Assembly (NCBI GenBank): GCA_947179155.2
Contig: OX359266.1
Span: 43,382,039-43,446,038 of the forward strand
Origin: Hedera helix
Taxonomy: Eukaryota > Streptophyta > Magnoliopsida > Apiales > Araliaceae
DNA: 64,000 nt
Direction: 5' to 3'
Part shown: positions 36,476 through 47,194 of the stretch, one piece after another
Numbering within the stretch: position 1 is the stretch's first letter
How the letters are laid out: every line of letters starts with the position of its first letter
Notes under the pieces: generated by a model
Databases searched by the model: none
Seen by the model: only the letters and a program-made list of their open reading frames with translations
What the model was told of the DNA's origin: nothing
Program-made: the position numbers and the translations under genes

Positions 36476-37460
36476 TTAATCATCAGGAATAACAATTCCT
36501 AGCTGATCGGGATCATGACCCTTCTCCATAGCAAGCTTCCGAGCAAATTCAAATTCATCGTTAAATTCATTCACTAAGGCAGAATAAACATCTTTTTGGA
36601 AATCATCCGAGGTCTTGTACTCATCGATAACTTTTTGTCGAAGCTCTGAAGCTAGAACGCTCGGGGAAGCAAAGGACATTGGCCCCTTAAACCAATTGGC
36701 TTTTTTTAGAGCCCAACCTTCAACAATTATTTCAACGTTTTCCTTGAGATTCTTCATCTGATCAGTTTGAAGCTTGGTGATACTCTCCGATTGATCAAGG
36801 AACTCCTTTTGCTTCTGAACTTGGGCCTCGAGCTCTTGTTGATTCTTCTCAAGTAACAGTCTCTTACGTTCCTCGTCTTCGGCCCGTTCAGTAGCTTGGG
36901 TCTTTCCTTTCTCAGAATCTTCTTCATGATATGGAAGGCATCATGCTAGGCACGCAGCTGTTCCTGAATCTTTTCTCTGTTCTGCTTAGCCTCGGCACAC
37001 TGCTGGGAGTTTTCTTCTAGTTTCCGTTCAAGAGTTTTTTGTTCATCAGACACCTGAAGAATAACGACATTCCCCTGAAATACGATCCTCAGACTATTAC
37101 AAATGGGTCACGACCAAGATAAAACAGTAAGCTAATTATTGAAGTATCCTTACCTGTGCATGAAAAGAGAACAACATCTCTATCAATGTTTTTAGATCTG
37201 CATTCCCATAGCCTGTTGTGGCAAATGGGATCATCAAGGAGCCCAAGTTATTAAGGCTTGGCCCCTCCTCTGCCCTTCTCTCTTCAGTCACTATTGGAGG
37301 ATTTGCAAGCCCTTTTTGTTTTTTCTTTAAGGGTTCTTGTTCCTTTGTAGCAGACGGCCCCATGCTAAGAGGAGGAGGGGCTAGTGACTCATTCGTCTAT
37401 CCAGTAATGGAAGACCCGGTAGGTGGATTGCTCGGGGACTCATAGGGAAGTGGAACCGGC
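36476..37460 (-). pseudogene. Antisense gene of the Tat element, coiled-coil protein
   Basis: Read on the minus strand, two blocks join through clean splice sites: donor CACAG|GTAAGG at 37154/37153 and acceptor TTCAG|GTGTCTG at 37054/37053. The upstream block encodes a Lys/Glu-rich segment and LIEMLFSFHAQ. The downstream block starts VSDEQKTLERKLEENSQQCA and is a long Glu/Gln/Lys coiled coil, then MKNLKENVEIIVEGWALKK and an acidic end IPDD. An in-frame TAG and a frameshift near 36920-36950 break it. A G7-C-G15 run (37585-37607) lies further upstream. It corresponds to the additional antisense ORFs reported for Tat-lineage elements; its function is unknown. Confidence 0.65.
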
Positions 37461-39116
37461 TCTGATCTTGCCTCCATCTAAGAGCGAAGCACCAATCTTC
37501 TTTTTTTTATCTTCGGTCTACTCAGCTTCAGATCTTCAGATGGATTCACCTCCTCCCTTATGGGCTTGATGGTTTCATCCACGTGGGGGGGCGGGGGGGG
37601 GGGGGGGTTGCCTCTTCAACATTAATTATCGTCTCAATAGGACCTTTGGGAGTGCTAGCCCTTAAGTTTCAAGTCGTTTTTACTTTCTTAGCACTGCTTA
37701 ACTTTACCCTCGGGACTCCAGCTACTTCCAATACGACTTTATTATTGGGGTTCTTTCCTTGATCGGCCACTGCAACATAGACAGAACATAAGAATTAATA
37801 TCTTATCAAATTCAGAATGAGAAAACTCACATGGTACATATGGCAGAAGACTAACGGCCGAAAGAGTACAACCAGTCTTGGTCATTAAGGAGGTCTCGGT
37901 CCCACTTCACAGACGGTCTCTTAGAATATAAAACCTCGAACACCTCTAACCTTGTTCATGAGATCCGTTTTGGATTCAACTGGTCTTTGTTCGGGTCTGC
38001 CCAAGGTCCGACCATCTCAGTGTCCGACCCCTTAATGAAGAATCAATCTCTATGCCACCATCTATTACTCGAAGGGGTCTCCATTAAGATCTCCCTTCCG
38101 GTGTTCTTTATTATTTAGAAGAATCATTTTTCTTTATTATTGGTGATGGAAAAGAATTGAAAAAAAAGTCTATGGCCAGGGGGGTTGACTCAGATACACA
38201 AAAGGGGATGAAACTATTCAGATGAATGAACGAATTAGGAGACAATTGATTTAAACTAAGCCTCGTCGTATGTAGTAACTCGAGTACGAACGGACGAAGA
38301 GGGAATCAGACTCCGAAGATTAGCATCTATCGATGAATTTCCATCCCCCCTCGAGCTAATAATACATTTTTTCTCGGGCCCCGGATCTCTTAATTTAGTA
38401 TGGCTCTAGAATATAAAATTTTGTTTGTAATAGATTAAAGTGATGGTTTCGGATGGAAGAAGGGATGTTTGCTACTCTATACATGATAGTGAAGTATTTG
38501 CTCCCATTATATTCTTCTACGTCTCTCATCCGCTCGACAACTAAAGGTTTTTATGGTTAACCCTCTGGAATCCCTGGTTCAGCGACAGTAACCTCATCTT
38601 CAACCCAGGAAGACGAAGCATGTGCTCTCGTGTTTTTTGAATTTTTTACTATTTTAAAATATTGAAGATGAGACGACAAGGAACTTACTTGGTGATTAGA
38701 GGAAGATCGACAGAGTGATAATTGGTGAAAACCAGGTCTTATATGAAGAAATCGTGAACGGTAGATAGGATTCTCTCTTAGACGTCTTTTCCTTAGAAAC
38801 ACTGCTTCCAATAAAAAATAGCGATTGATTTACCTCCCTTATCTTATTCGTCATTCAACGGTCCGGATATAAGTGATCTAACGGATGGCGTTCATTTGCA
38901 GTGTTTTACAGTAGAGTAATAATGACTTTGCTCACGTGCTCCTTACTAGCAGTCCAAATGGTGTTTTAAATTTCAAAAAATATAATCTGAGGCATTTGTG
39001 CAGGCTATTAGGCTAAACACGTTAGGCTCGACGACAAACGTTTGGGCCTGGTTAGTACGTAGAGTCCAACACTTGAAATCCTATTATAAAGGTCAAGGGT
39101 GATTTAAACAGGCTTC
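37461..39116. other. Tat element 3' untranslated spacer
   Basis: This stretch lies between the antisense gene and the tandem-repeat tract. It probably includes further 5' exons of the antisense gene (a Pro/Ser-rich frame continues in minus sense toward 37.8 kb), but no motif lets me define them. It has no other recognisable gene. Confidence 0.5.
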
Positions 39117-39350
39117 ATGTTCGATCTAACACCTCTAGGTTCCAGAAATGACTTTATCTTCGGTCTGAAACCTTCGGGTTCCCGAAAGAGCTTTCTTTTC
39201 GGTCTGATACATCTGGGTTCTCGAAAGAGCTTTCTCTTCTGCCAGAGACTTCTGGGTCCTCGAAAGATCTTTTCCTTCGGTCAAATGCCTTTGTGTTTCC
39301 GAAGAAGCTTTCCCTTCGGTTCGATGCTTCTAGGCTCTTGAAGGAGGTTT
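39117..39350 (+). repeat. 39-bp tandem repeat, about five units
   Basis: The unit core is TCGGTCTGAAACCTTCGGGT followed by TCCCGAAAGAGCTTTCTTT. Because 39 is divisible by three, both strands stay open, giving 13-residue repeats such as GLKPSGSRKSFLF. The tract sits just upstream of the polypurine tract, in the 3' region of the Tat element where tandem repeats are commonly found. Confidence 0.9.
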
Positions 39351-39545
39351 TCTCCTCTGTTACGTTGCCCCTGAATTCCCATATGAAGTTCAAAGAGGAT
39401 CTGCCTTCGATCTAATATCTCCTGTGTTGATACATCTAGAGTCTCAAAGAGCTAATTTCCATCCGAATTTGTCCGCTTACATGTACTTTCAAAAAATTTT
39501 AGTCTACTCCCCCAACACATTTATATACTGAAGGAGTGGGGGCAA

Positions 39546-40028
39546 TGTTAAGATGTATATTTTGCTAAGCCTGATTGGGTAATTAATATTGGGCTAAGCC
39601 CAATGGTCCATTAGTTTGGCAGTTATTACTTATGAGGACTCCTTAATCCGATAGACTTGGGTTGTATTCCTAAACCAATCCGGATGATGACTACTTACTA
39701 CATCTAATCCTAATTAGAGTAGGAGTCATGTGTCTTAGATAGTTTAGGATAGTCACCTTCTTATTCAACTATAACTCGTTGATAGACATTCCTAATAGGA
39801 TTATTAAGAATCAAATAAGTATTATAAATACCCGATTAATGATGGAGGCATGGGTTACGATTATTAGTGCTCTATTAAATACTTAAGCCTCCATTGTTGA
39901 CCTATCTTAAAACATTCACTAACACTCATACCGGAGAAGTCCACCGGAGGCCCAAGCCGTTAGGACTCTTGTGCAGGTACCTTCTCCGGACGAACAGTAA
40001 AACGAACGGACAGAATCAAGCGTCAACA
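39546..40028 (+). repeat. 3' LTR of Tat element (483 bp)
   Basis: It begins TGTTAAGATGTATA directly after a purine tract and ends GCGTCAACA. It has the same layout as the Tat LTRs at 45541 and 54643 (TGTT...AACA). It abuts the decayed 3' end of the antiporter gene. Confidence 0.8.
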
Positions 40029-40945
40029 GTCGACACATATATCATTTTCCAAATTTGATTGATGAAGAGAAAAGAAACTACAATGCATGTTGAGAACAAA
40101 AAGTCCATCGAAAAGAAATCAAAGAAAGCGAGTGGGAGTGTTGGTAAGACTTGGCAAAACACCGCTTGTATTGTTGCTGACCACAAAACATTCTAGCATT
40201 CCTCATAATCTGAACTCCCCACAAAATGGAAAAATAAGCATCACAACCCAAACTCCCTACAGATGGCGAAATATCATTAGTGCTAAGTTGATCAAGGGTC
40301 AAATTCAACACATTTTAATGAACCTTTGCTTTCAAAATATAAGAAGCTAGAGGAAAATGATGTGGAGGATATCGTAATAAGTAAGTGATAAAGATCGACA
40401 TGAGAAGATTTCAAATGATCAAAAGAACAAACACAACTATCCAAAGATTGAGAAATATAGACTAATTAAAAATCTGAATAAATAAAGAAAATTCCTCTGG
40501 TTCCTTATCAAATTGCAAGAGAATAGAAATTTAAGATATGTCTCACCTTCTCAAATATATTGTAATTAGAAATGGTAGAGAAGAAATAATAAAGATGGGG
40601 GAAAGGTAAAAGAGAGAAAGGAGCATCCTAACCAAATACCCTCCCAAAAATGAATATGCATGTTATTATTACCTACACCAAGATGATCAAAAAACTGAAA
40701 AGAATTGACCCTTGAAAATGATTTTAACAAAAGGTTGCAGAATATTTGAACCCATGACCTAAGCTTTGTCGGGATAGAATTTTGGCCATAAAAAAATGTA
40801 CACATGGGATTCCCTCAAATTTTAAAGCACAGTCCAAATGTCAACTACATTATATATATGCCATGAAACATCGATGGAGATATATAACAAAGGCAGGTAT
40901 CAACCATCAGCATATATGTGGGTGTGTATGAGAGAGAGAGAGAAC
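40029..40945. other. 3' flank of the antiporter pseudogene
   Basis: Expected downstream exons of a KEA gene (the LYLLLLGTTALSLVTTP region) are not found here on the minus strand. The stretch reads as intron-like AT-rich DNA with a GA repeat at about 40930-40942. The end of the antiporter gene seems lost at the Tat LTR junction. Confidence 0.5.
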
Positions 40946-41173
40946 CTCAACAAGATGAAGATTTGAGGCACAACTTAAAAGAATAAAAGCAACTTCCCCA
41001 ATTTGAGCAAGCATCACCCCAACCTGTGATATATCTCATAAAGAATAAATAAAAATTTCCATATTTATTTGATTCAACACAGCAAGTTGACTTACAAGAA
41101 ACGATGTCCTAGTGCCGTATCTGAAGGCCTTTGTGATCATAGCGGCAACGGTTGTCTTAACAACTACAACCAA

Positions 41174-43361
41174 TGTAACACCCCCTTTCTAAAATAGAAA
41201 GAGAGGTTACTCACAAAACATAACAAAACTATAAAACGAATCAAAAACTCTATTTTACCAAAAAGAATAACTTTAATAACTGAGAAACGCCACAATTCAA
41301 ACCATAAAAAATACCAAACTGGTTCAAATCACAATCTAGAATAGTTATTACAACTCCAAAGAAAAATAACGTAGCACCACCTAAACATAATATATCTAAA
41401 CCACTGTATAAAAGAGAGCTCTCATCACACTTGCCCACGATCCCCCTGATTACCTGCTGGAAGAAAACACAGCATGAGTCAAATGCCCAGTACGGATATA
41501 GAGTACAAAATAAAGAACTGAAACAATAATGCCATTAACTGAACTGAAACGAACATAACTAACACAACGAAATAATAGGCTGAGTCAAGGGCTGCGTGTT
41601 ATTTCATACCGAACTCAAAAATATAACAGAAATATACCTTGTCACGCAGACAAGTCAAATAATGCCACGCAAACAAAATAATGCCACACAGGCAAAATAA
41701 TGTCGCGCAGGCAAATCACACATTGGATCGCGAGTCCAAATGCATGAAAATCGGAAGGTGTGTTTGGCACAAACATCACCAAACCGCATAACAGAACAGA
41801 ACAAAAACTAGGGTCGACCCATACGCCTACCACAACAAAACACCAAATTTGGCCATCGCCCACCAAACACAAAATGGAGACGCCGTGGACTGATCACACC
41901 GCCACGGAAGGTGTCATGCCTCGGTGCCAAGAGACATGCCTGTGGTACCCCCACAGGTGGTTATAGCTCAGGTATACCCTATGGTATAATCTAATAAAGA
42001 TATCATGCCACAACGAATGCGACATAATACCCACAAAAGGGTTCTAAGTGTACATGTTAAACTGAAACGAATCAATACCAAATCCCCAAAATAAATTAAC
42101 ATGTACATGCTACGGAATCAAAAATAATCATTACACATGATTTAATAATACAAAGAGTACAAAATAAGTCTATGTAACGCCAACATGAAGCTATCATATT
42201 AATTTCACAATGAACAAACATGTGAACTAATAATGAAATTCGAAACGAGGAACTAAATGAACTAATTAAATTTAATAAGAATATCGCTGAAGGAGTACGG
42301 AATCCGTACCTGAAGTAAGTAATGTAATACCCAAATTATATTCCAACTATGACTTGTTAATTTCCCTTCGTCCGAACTATTTAAACAAAATAATAATAAA
42401 TTAATTAATTAAGAGTTCAATTGTTACCTATAATTATAATTTTATTAACTCTTATTATTATATTATGTTAAACTTTTATATTTCTTAAAGCTCATACAAA
42501 ACACATTCATGGCTAGAACATTCATTCTAAATTACTATATACAAATTCCACAATCTGCAACACTAATACAATCATTATACCACCTCGCAATCTATCCTTC
42601 CATGTTAAGCAAAATTTTACCAAAGTTAAACATATGTATTTACACATTAGCTACAAGCTTTATCAATTCGGAAAAATATATATATATAATTTTCATATAG
42701 GATTCTTTTACCAGAAAAAAAAATAACTAATTAATAATTACAAAATATATTACCTTAAGTTCCATGTTTGTTCATCCTAATTTGATTTGCACAACATTAT
42801 GTATCTATTTATATAATTATAATAACATAGAAGCATGGATTCAAAATATCAATTACAATAGAACATGAAATATATTAATATAAAATTCATACAACACCTA
42901 TTACACCTATTACAGATTTTGCCTTGATCTGGGTAACTTTTTGTTTGCAATTAGTTTTAGGCATTTGATATACATATATAAGATATTTACGCATAAAATA
43001 AAGATTTTACCTTGGCTAAAATAGTTATCCTGTTTATTTTTCTCTCCTCCGCCGCTACTGATGAGAGCTCAAAACTGACTCTTCCTTCTACGGTTTCGTA
43101 TTATGGAATGTGATAGGATTAGGTTTTATTATTTATTTATTTATTTTAGCAACTATCCTAATTCTAATAAAATTCAAATTACACATATATAAATTATATT
43201 CAAATATAAATTAGACCCAATTAGTTGAAAGTCCACCTTGACCAAATAAATGTTACACATTATTTATTATTAGCCCATATAAATTTGACCCAAAATAAAA
43301 TAAAGTCCAAAAAAAATATATATATATATTTTAACATTATAATTATTTAGTGGGTATTACA
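41174..43361 (-). mobile_element. Solo LTR (2,188 bp) with ACCAA duplication, inside KEA exon
   Basis: Minus sense it starts TGTAATACCCAC and ends GGGGGTGTTACA. Target duplications ACCAA lie at 41169-41173 and 43362-43366, a perfect match. Inside, a segment near 41430-41500 resembles the other chromovirus LTRs in layout (tactgggcat...gactca). There is no internal domain or second LTR, so this is a solo LTR left by LTR-LTR recombination. Removing it and one ACCAA restores continuity of the antiporter exon. Confidence 0.88.
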
Positions 43362-43477
43362 ACCAAAATGACAAATGCTAGCAATATATCCACATGAGTC
43401 TACAAGAAGTGTACATGTATGAGCATTCCAATACTAGAAAGGAATAGAGCAACAAATAAGTTTCGAATTGGCTCCAC

Positions 43478-44626
43478 CTACAACATTAAAAATAGTCTTG
43501 TTGGAAATATTAACCACACCACATGTGAAAACCCACGAGTACAACCACACCCCAAAAAGAAGTTCCAATTATATACTTCAAAATACATTGACCTTCAAGG
43601 TCTCCCATTTATGTCATTGCTAGTTCTCAATTTAAAGATCTATAATTTCAATGGTTTAACAATTTAGGTAATCAAAGCTCAGCAGGTAAAGCAGCGGGTC
43701 AAATGACTCAGATCGCAATGGTAGGAGTAGGAGAGGTGAAGGTAGCTGACAATGTTAAAAAGAGAGCTTCAAATACCCTTTTCATTTGTTGTCGGCTGTC
43801 GTTAATAACCTCGGTTACAATAACTATTACATAGTCCAAGCATGGGCAATAAAGACTAGTAACAATTATCTTTATTTAGTGCATTAAATTAAAAATGATA
43901 TCCTTTAGATATCATCTAATTCATTTCATGTTTCATAATTCTCGGCTTGTTCCGTGTTTTTCACCCAGTGCTAAAGGCCGTAGTAGTCTCCGCCAATATA
44001 TCTAAGATGATAGGTTTAAGTGGAAACTCTGAACTCAGCATTTTGCTTAGCTGGAAGAAAAACAATTGGCGTCATCATATATTCTGAAGCAGTCACTCTC
44101 CCAGAAACATCCACTTCACCATTTGTACACTTCCTACCAACTCTTGCAATTCTCCCAGTGAAATATTTTTTACCAAAAGAAGATAATAATTGAAAAAGTA
44201 GTCTAATTATTCTTTTAGAAAAACGGCTCGGGTAAACATTTATTTGTGGGCGTATGATAAAAAATATAGGGCAACTGATGGAGTAGCATATCACTTGCAT
44301 TTGACAGAATACTTCATAAGATAGTACTAAAACAAAATAGCACAAAAAGTTTTTTTGAGTCCCTCCACTATTAAGAGAAAGAGTACATTATTTTATGACA
44401 GGGAATATATCATTAGATTTATATAAATAAATGATGAATATACAAGACTTACAAAATTTTGATAAAAAATGTAAGATTTAATGGTTGAAAATGAAGATAT
44501 GTTGTTGCGTCGTCGTCTCTCTCTCAATGCTTATGGTTGTTCAGATATATAATTAATGAAAACTTACCGTCCGCACTTTAGTCGTGCGGAGGGGTAAACG
44601 CTATTGTTTCCTATATAATAATAATA
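43478..44626. other. Intron/transposon debris, no gene seen
   Basis: Upstream of the antiporter exon, with no recognisable KEA exon or transposon domain. Two related segments with the core CCGTCCGCACTTTAGT (about 44568 and 44648) form a short direct repeat, the first able to fold as CCGCAC...GTGCGG. Confidence 0.45.
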
Positions 44627-44738
44627 CTATAAAATATATGATGCTACCCGTCCGCACTTTAGTAGTGCAAATGGCAAAGGCATTTTTGGCACTTTTGCAA
44701 TCCTCGCTACTAAATTGCAGGCTCCCCTAAAAAGAATG

Positions 44739-45134
44739 TTATCTATAAAAATCATGGAAGTCAGAAATAAAGAGGTGAAGGGGGAACCTGACCCCATTTC
44801 TAAGTACATGGGTCGGTACTGTAAACTGGGGGCTGGTGGGTTGCCAATACATCTTCTCGTTAGGACTAGAAGCCTTTAGGGTATATTCTCCAGGGAACTG
44901 GAATTCGGATTTGTAGCCTTCGACAGTTTCGTTGTTGACAGTGAATTGAGTATTGGCATAGGAATATGTGTTGGTGTTTTCAAACGTTTTTCTGATATGG
45001 GCTTCCATTTCTTTTATTTTGAAAACTGAGGGTTTGGGGATAATGGCAGTTGAGGTGGTCAGATTGATAGTGTTCTTGTCGGAGCCTGAGGGGTTCATAA
45101 TTGCTGCAGTGGTAGCGGAAAGTTTAGAGGCCAT
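44739..45134 (-). CDS. Antisense ORF of Tat element (131 aa)
   Basis: The frame starts MASKLSATTAAIMNPSGSDK and includes EGYKSEFQFPGEYTLKASSP and VLRNGVRFPLHLFISDF. A pattern like RFPLHxFhxDFxxFY is common in plant transposon-derived proteins annotated near Tat elements. It lies antisense between the former pol and the polypurine tract. It stops after DFHDFYR, where longer relatives continue, so it is probably truncated. Function unknown. Confidence 0.5.
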   Translation of the reverse strand: MASKLSATTAAIMNPSGSDKNTINLTTSTAIIPKPSVFKIKEMEAHIRKTFENTNTYSYANTQFTVNNETVEGYKSEFQFPGEYTLKASSPNEKMYWQPTSPQFTVPTHVLRNGVRFPLHLFISDFHDFYR

Positions 45135-45540
45135 AATAAACCTGTTAAAGGTGGAACGATTTTTGGGAAAATGGTGGTTTTTATGGTGAAAATTGGGTTT
45201 TGGGAGTTTAATGAGGGAGACTGGTAGAGTTTCAGAGAGTTTTGCTTACCGATTTTCTGTATGACGATGGGAAGAGAACGATGAGTTTTTTTCCAATGAG
45301 AGAGAAGGTGGAGATTGATAAGGTTTTGGAGAAGGCGAGTGTTGAGATGACAGATGATTTGAAAGGAAGGGTTTTTGATCGTGGACGCGGAGCTCTAAAT
45401 TGGTGACTTAGCAAGTGTGATGGGTGAAATGACGTCAGATATGTTTAAATCTGAATGTGGGTTTAAATTTAACAATTTTGCAGATTTAGGGGTATTACTC
45501 TCCTATTTAAGGCTTTTAAAAATAGGAGAGTGGGGGACAA

Positions 45541-46063
45541 TGTTGGGATATGAATATTTATGGGCAGGGCTAAGGTGGCAACTAACATGTTTTAGGCTTA
45601 GCAAAGGTTAGGCCCAAGTTTCGTGTGGATTTGGTTTAGGCAAGAGTATCCTTATAAAAATAGGATTATGTTCTAATTTGGGAGAAAATCTGTCAATAAT
45701 TAAATGCAGTTATAAGGAGATTTGGAAAAAGGGCTCCTACTCCTAATTAGTTTCAGATAGACATGATATCTATAAATATGATACTACATGAAGGGTCGAA
45801 GGACACAATATCTACTACATATAGAACCATTATTTTTCAACACTTTCATTATTTTTCAACACTTTCATTATTTCAGAGAAATCTGTAAACACAACCATTA
45901 TACTAGTGAATTCTTTTCTCACTCCATGATTTTTTCCTAATTGAATTTTCACATAAAATCTCTTGTGTTCTTACATTAATTTCCTACGACTTATTTGTGT
46001 TTGACGTCTTTTTTATTCGTTGTTTGATGATTTAAACGAATAGTATAAAATTTGGCGTTAACA
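45541..46063 (+). repeat. Tat LTR (523 bp), 3' type
   Basis: It begins TGTTGGGATATGA directly after the purine tract and ends TTTGGCGTTAACA. It has the same length and same ends as the LTR at 54643-55165, but the middle is quite different. Confidence 0.8.
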
Positions 46064-46996
46064 GTACAATATATAATAGAAATTATAAATTAGGTCAATA
46101 CAATTATTTATTTGTATGTAATACTAAGAGTGAACCAATGGTCGAATAATTTTTGACGTATAGGTATTGGTTTTTACATTTCTTAGTTCTTACCCTCCTT
46201 AAAGGTCTAACAAATAAATGAGAAATATTTTGTTGTGGTCTTTATGTAACTTATAAATAAAAAATTCTTATCACTCTTTGATGTTGTACATTAAAATATA
46301 TTATTTATAATTTTATTACGAATCGTGACTTAAATAGGTGTTAATATAAAATTTGGCATCTAAATATAGTGTATAAGATTTTATTTATATTTTTTATTTA
46401 AATAATATTAGCTATATATTAGATTTTATTCTTAAATACTTTGGCCCCTCCCGAATCAAAAAATCCTGGTGCCGCCACTGATGGGGCCAAAAGCTACATT
46501 TATGAAATTGAATTGAGTTCACATCTTCATACATAATGGCTTAGCAGAAGCGTGATTTGGGTAACATAAAGGCCAAGGTTTTACTCTTCATGATCACAAA
46601 GCTCTCAAAGACAGCTTTCATTTAAGACAACTAAAATTCCCAGGGAATGTTCTCTAAGCTATTTTTCTATTTGTTTTGTTAATTGGTGTGTTGTGAAAAA
46701 CATTGAAGCCGGAAGAACTCAGTCTCATGTTCTTGGCTACAGGCAAGTCCACTCAAACTCAACAGAACCTCGATTGGCAAATTCACCATACATAACAAAT
46801 TGTTTGCTTTGATTTATTGCCACTGTCAAACTGTGTGTGAAAATAAGAAATAAAATTGACCCATTCTTTAAGGACTTTTTGTGAAAGTGTGAAAAATAAA
46901 ACATAAATTTGACAATTCTGGATTATTTAAGGACTTTGTCGAATACTAAACAAATCAAGAAATGGTGCATTGCCACAAAGGAAAAAGTAGAAACTC
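46064..46996. other. AT-rich DNA and transposon scrap in antiporter intron
   Basis: No gene seen. Near 46478 the sequence ends in GGTGCCGCCACTG, a phrase common at ends of plant hAT/CACTA-type elements, preceded by a run of AT-rich DNA; no matching partner end was found. A stretch downstream probably represents the antiporter's first intron. Confidence 0.4.
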
Positions 46997-47194
46997 TAAC
47001 CCAGGGCTGATCGTTCTCGGAGAATTCTTTCTCGAGGACACGATCAAACATTTTAGCGATGATGCCCTCGCCGGAGTCCGACGACGAAGTATTAACTAGA
47101 TTACCGTAAAATCTTTCCCTCTTGTTCAGATCTCGCAGAAAGAGAGATTCTTGCACAAAAAGTCGTCAAAACAAGGCAAATTCATAGTCCACCA

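Larger units (their letters stand above)
34891..40028 (+). mobile_element. 3' half of a Tat-lineage Ty3/gypsy element
   Basis: From left to right: decayed integrase (to 36146), a gene-like block in antisense (36476 to about 37460 and beyond), a 39-bp tandem-repeat tract (39117-39350), a polypurine tract (gaaggagtgggggcaa, about 39530-39545) and a 483-bp LTR (39546-40028). The 5' LTR, gag and RT are missing. Tat-lineage elements are known for extra antisense ORFs and tandem repeats between pol and the 3' LTR, which fits this order. The left end joins a different, oppositely oriented element. Confidence 0.85.
44627..46063 (+). mobile_element. Second Tat-lineage 3' end with antisense ORF and LTR
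   Basis: Contains an antisense ORF (45134-44739), a polypurine tract (aggagagtgggggacaa, 45524-45540) and an LTR (45541-46063, TGTTGGGATATG to GGCGTTAACA, 523 bp). The arrangement parallels the larger remnant at 34.9-40 kb. Its left limit is uncertain. It occupies the place where the middle exons of the antiporter gene should be. Confidence 0.75.

Noticed and set aside
37585..37607. G7-C-G15 run as a regulatory G-quadruplex
   Set aside because: It lies in decayed Tat DNA, is a single homopolymer with one interruption, and may be partly a sequencing-length artefact.
40078..40311. A 77-residue minus-strand frame as a downstream antiporter exon
   Set aside because: Translation does not match the expected LYLLLLGTTALSLVTTP region of KEA proteins and has no splice-site support.
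46440..46480. GGTGCCGCCACTG as the end of a complete transposon
   Set aside because: Only one end-like phrase was found; no partner inverted repeat or target duplication could be identified.
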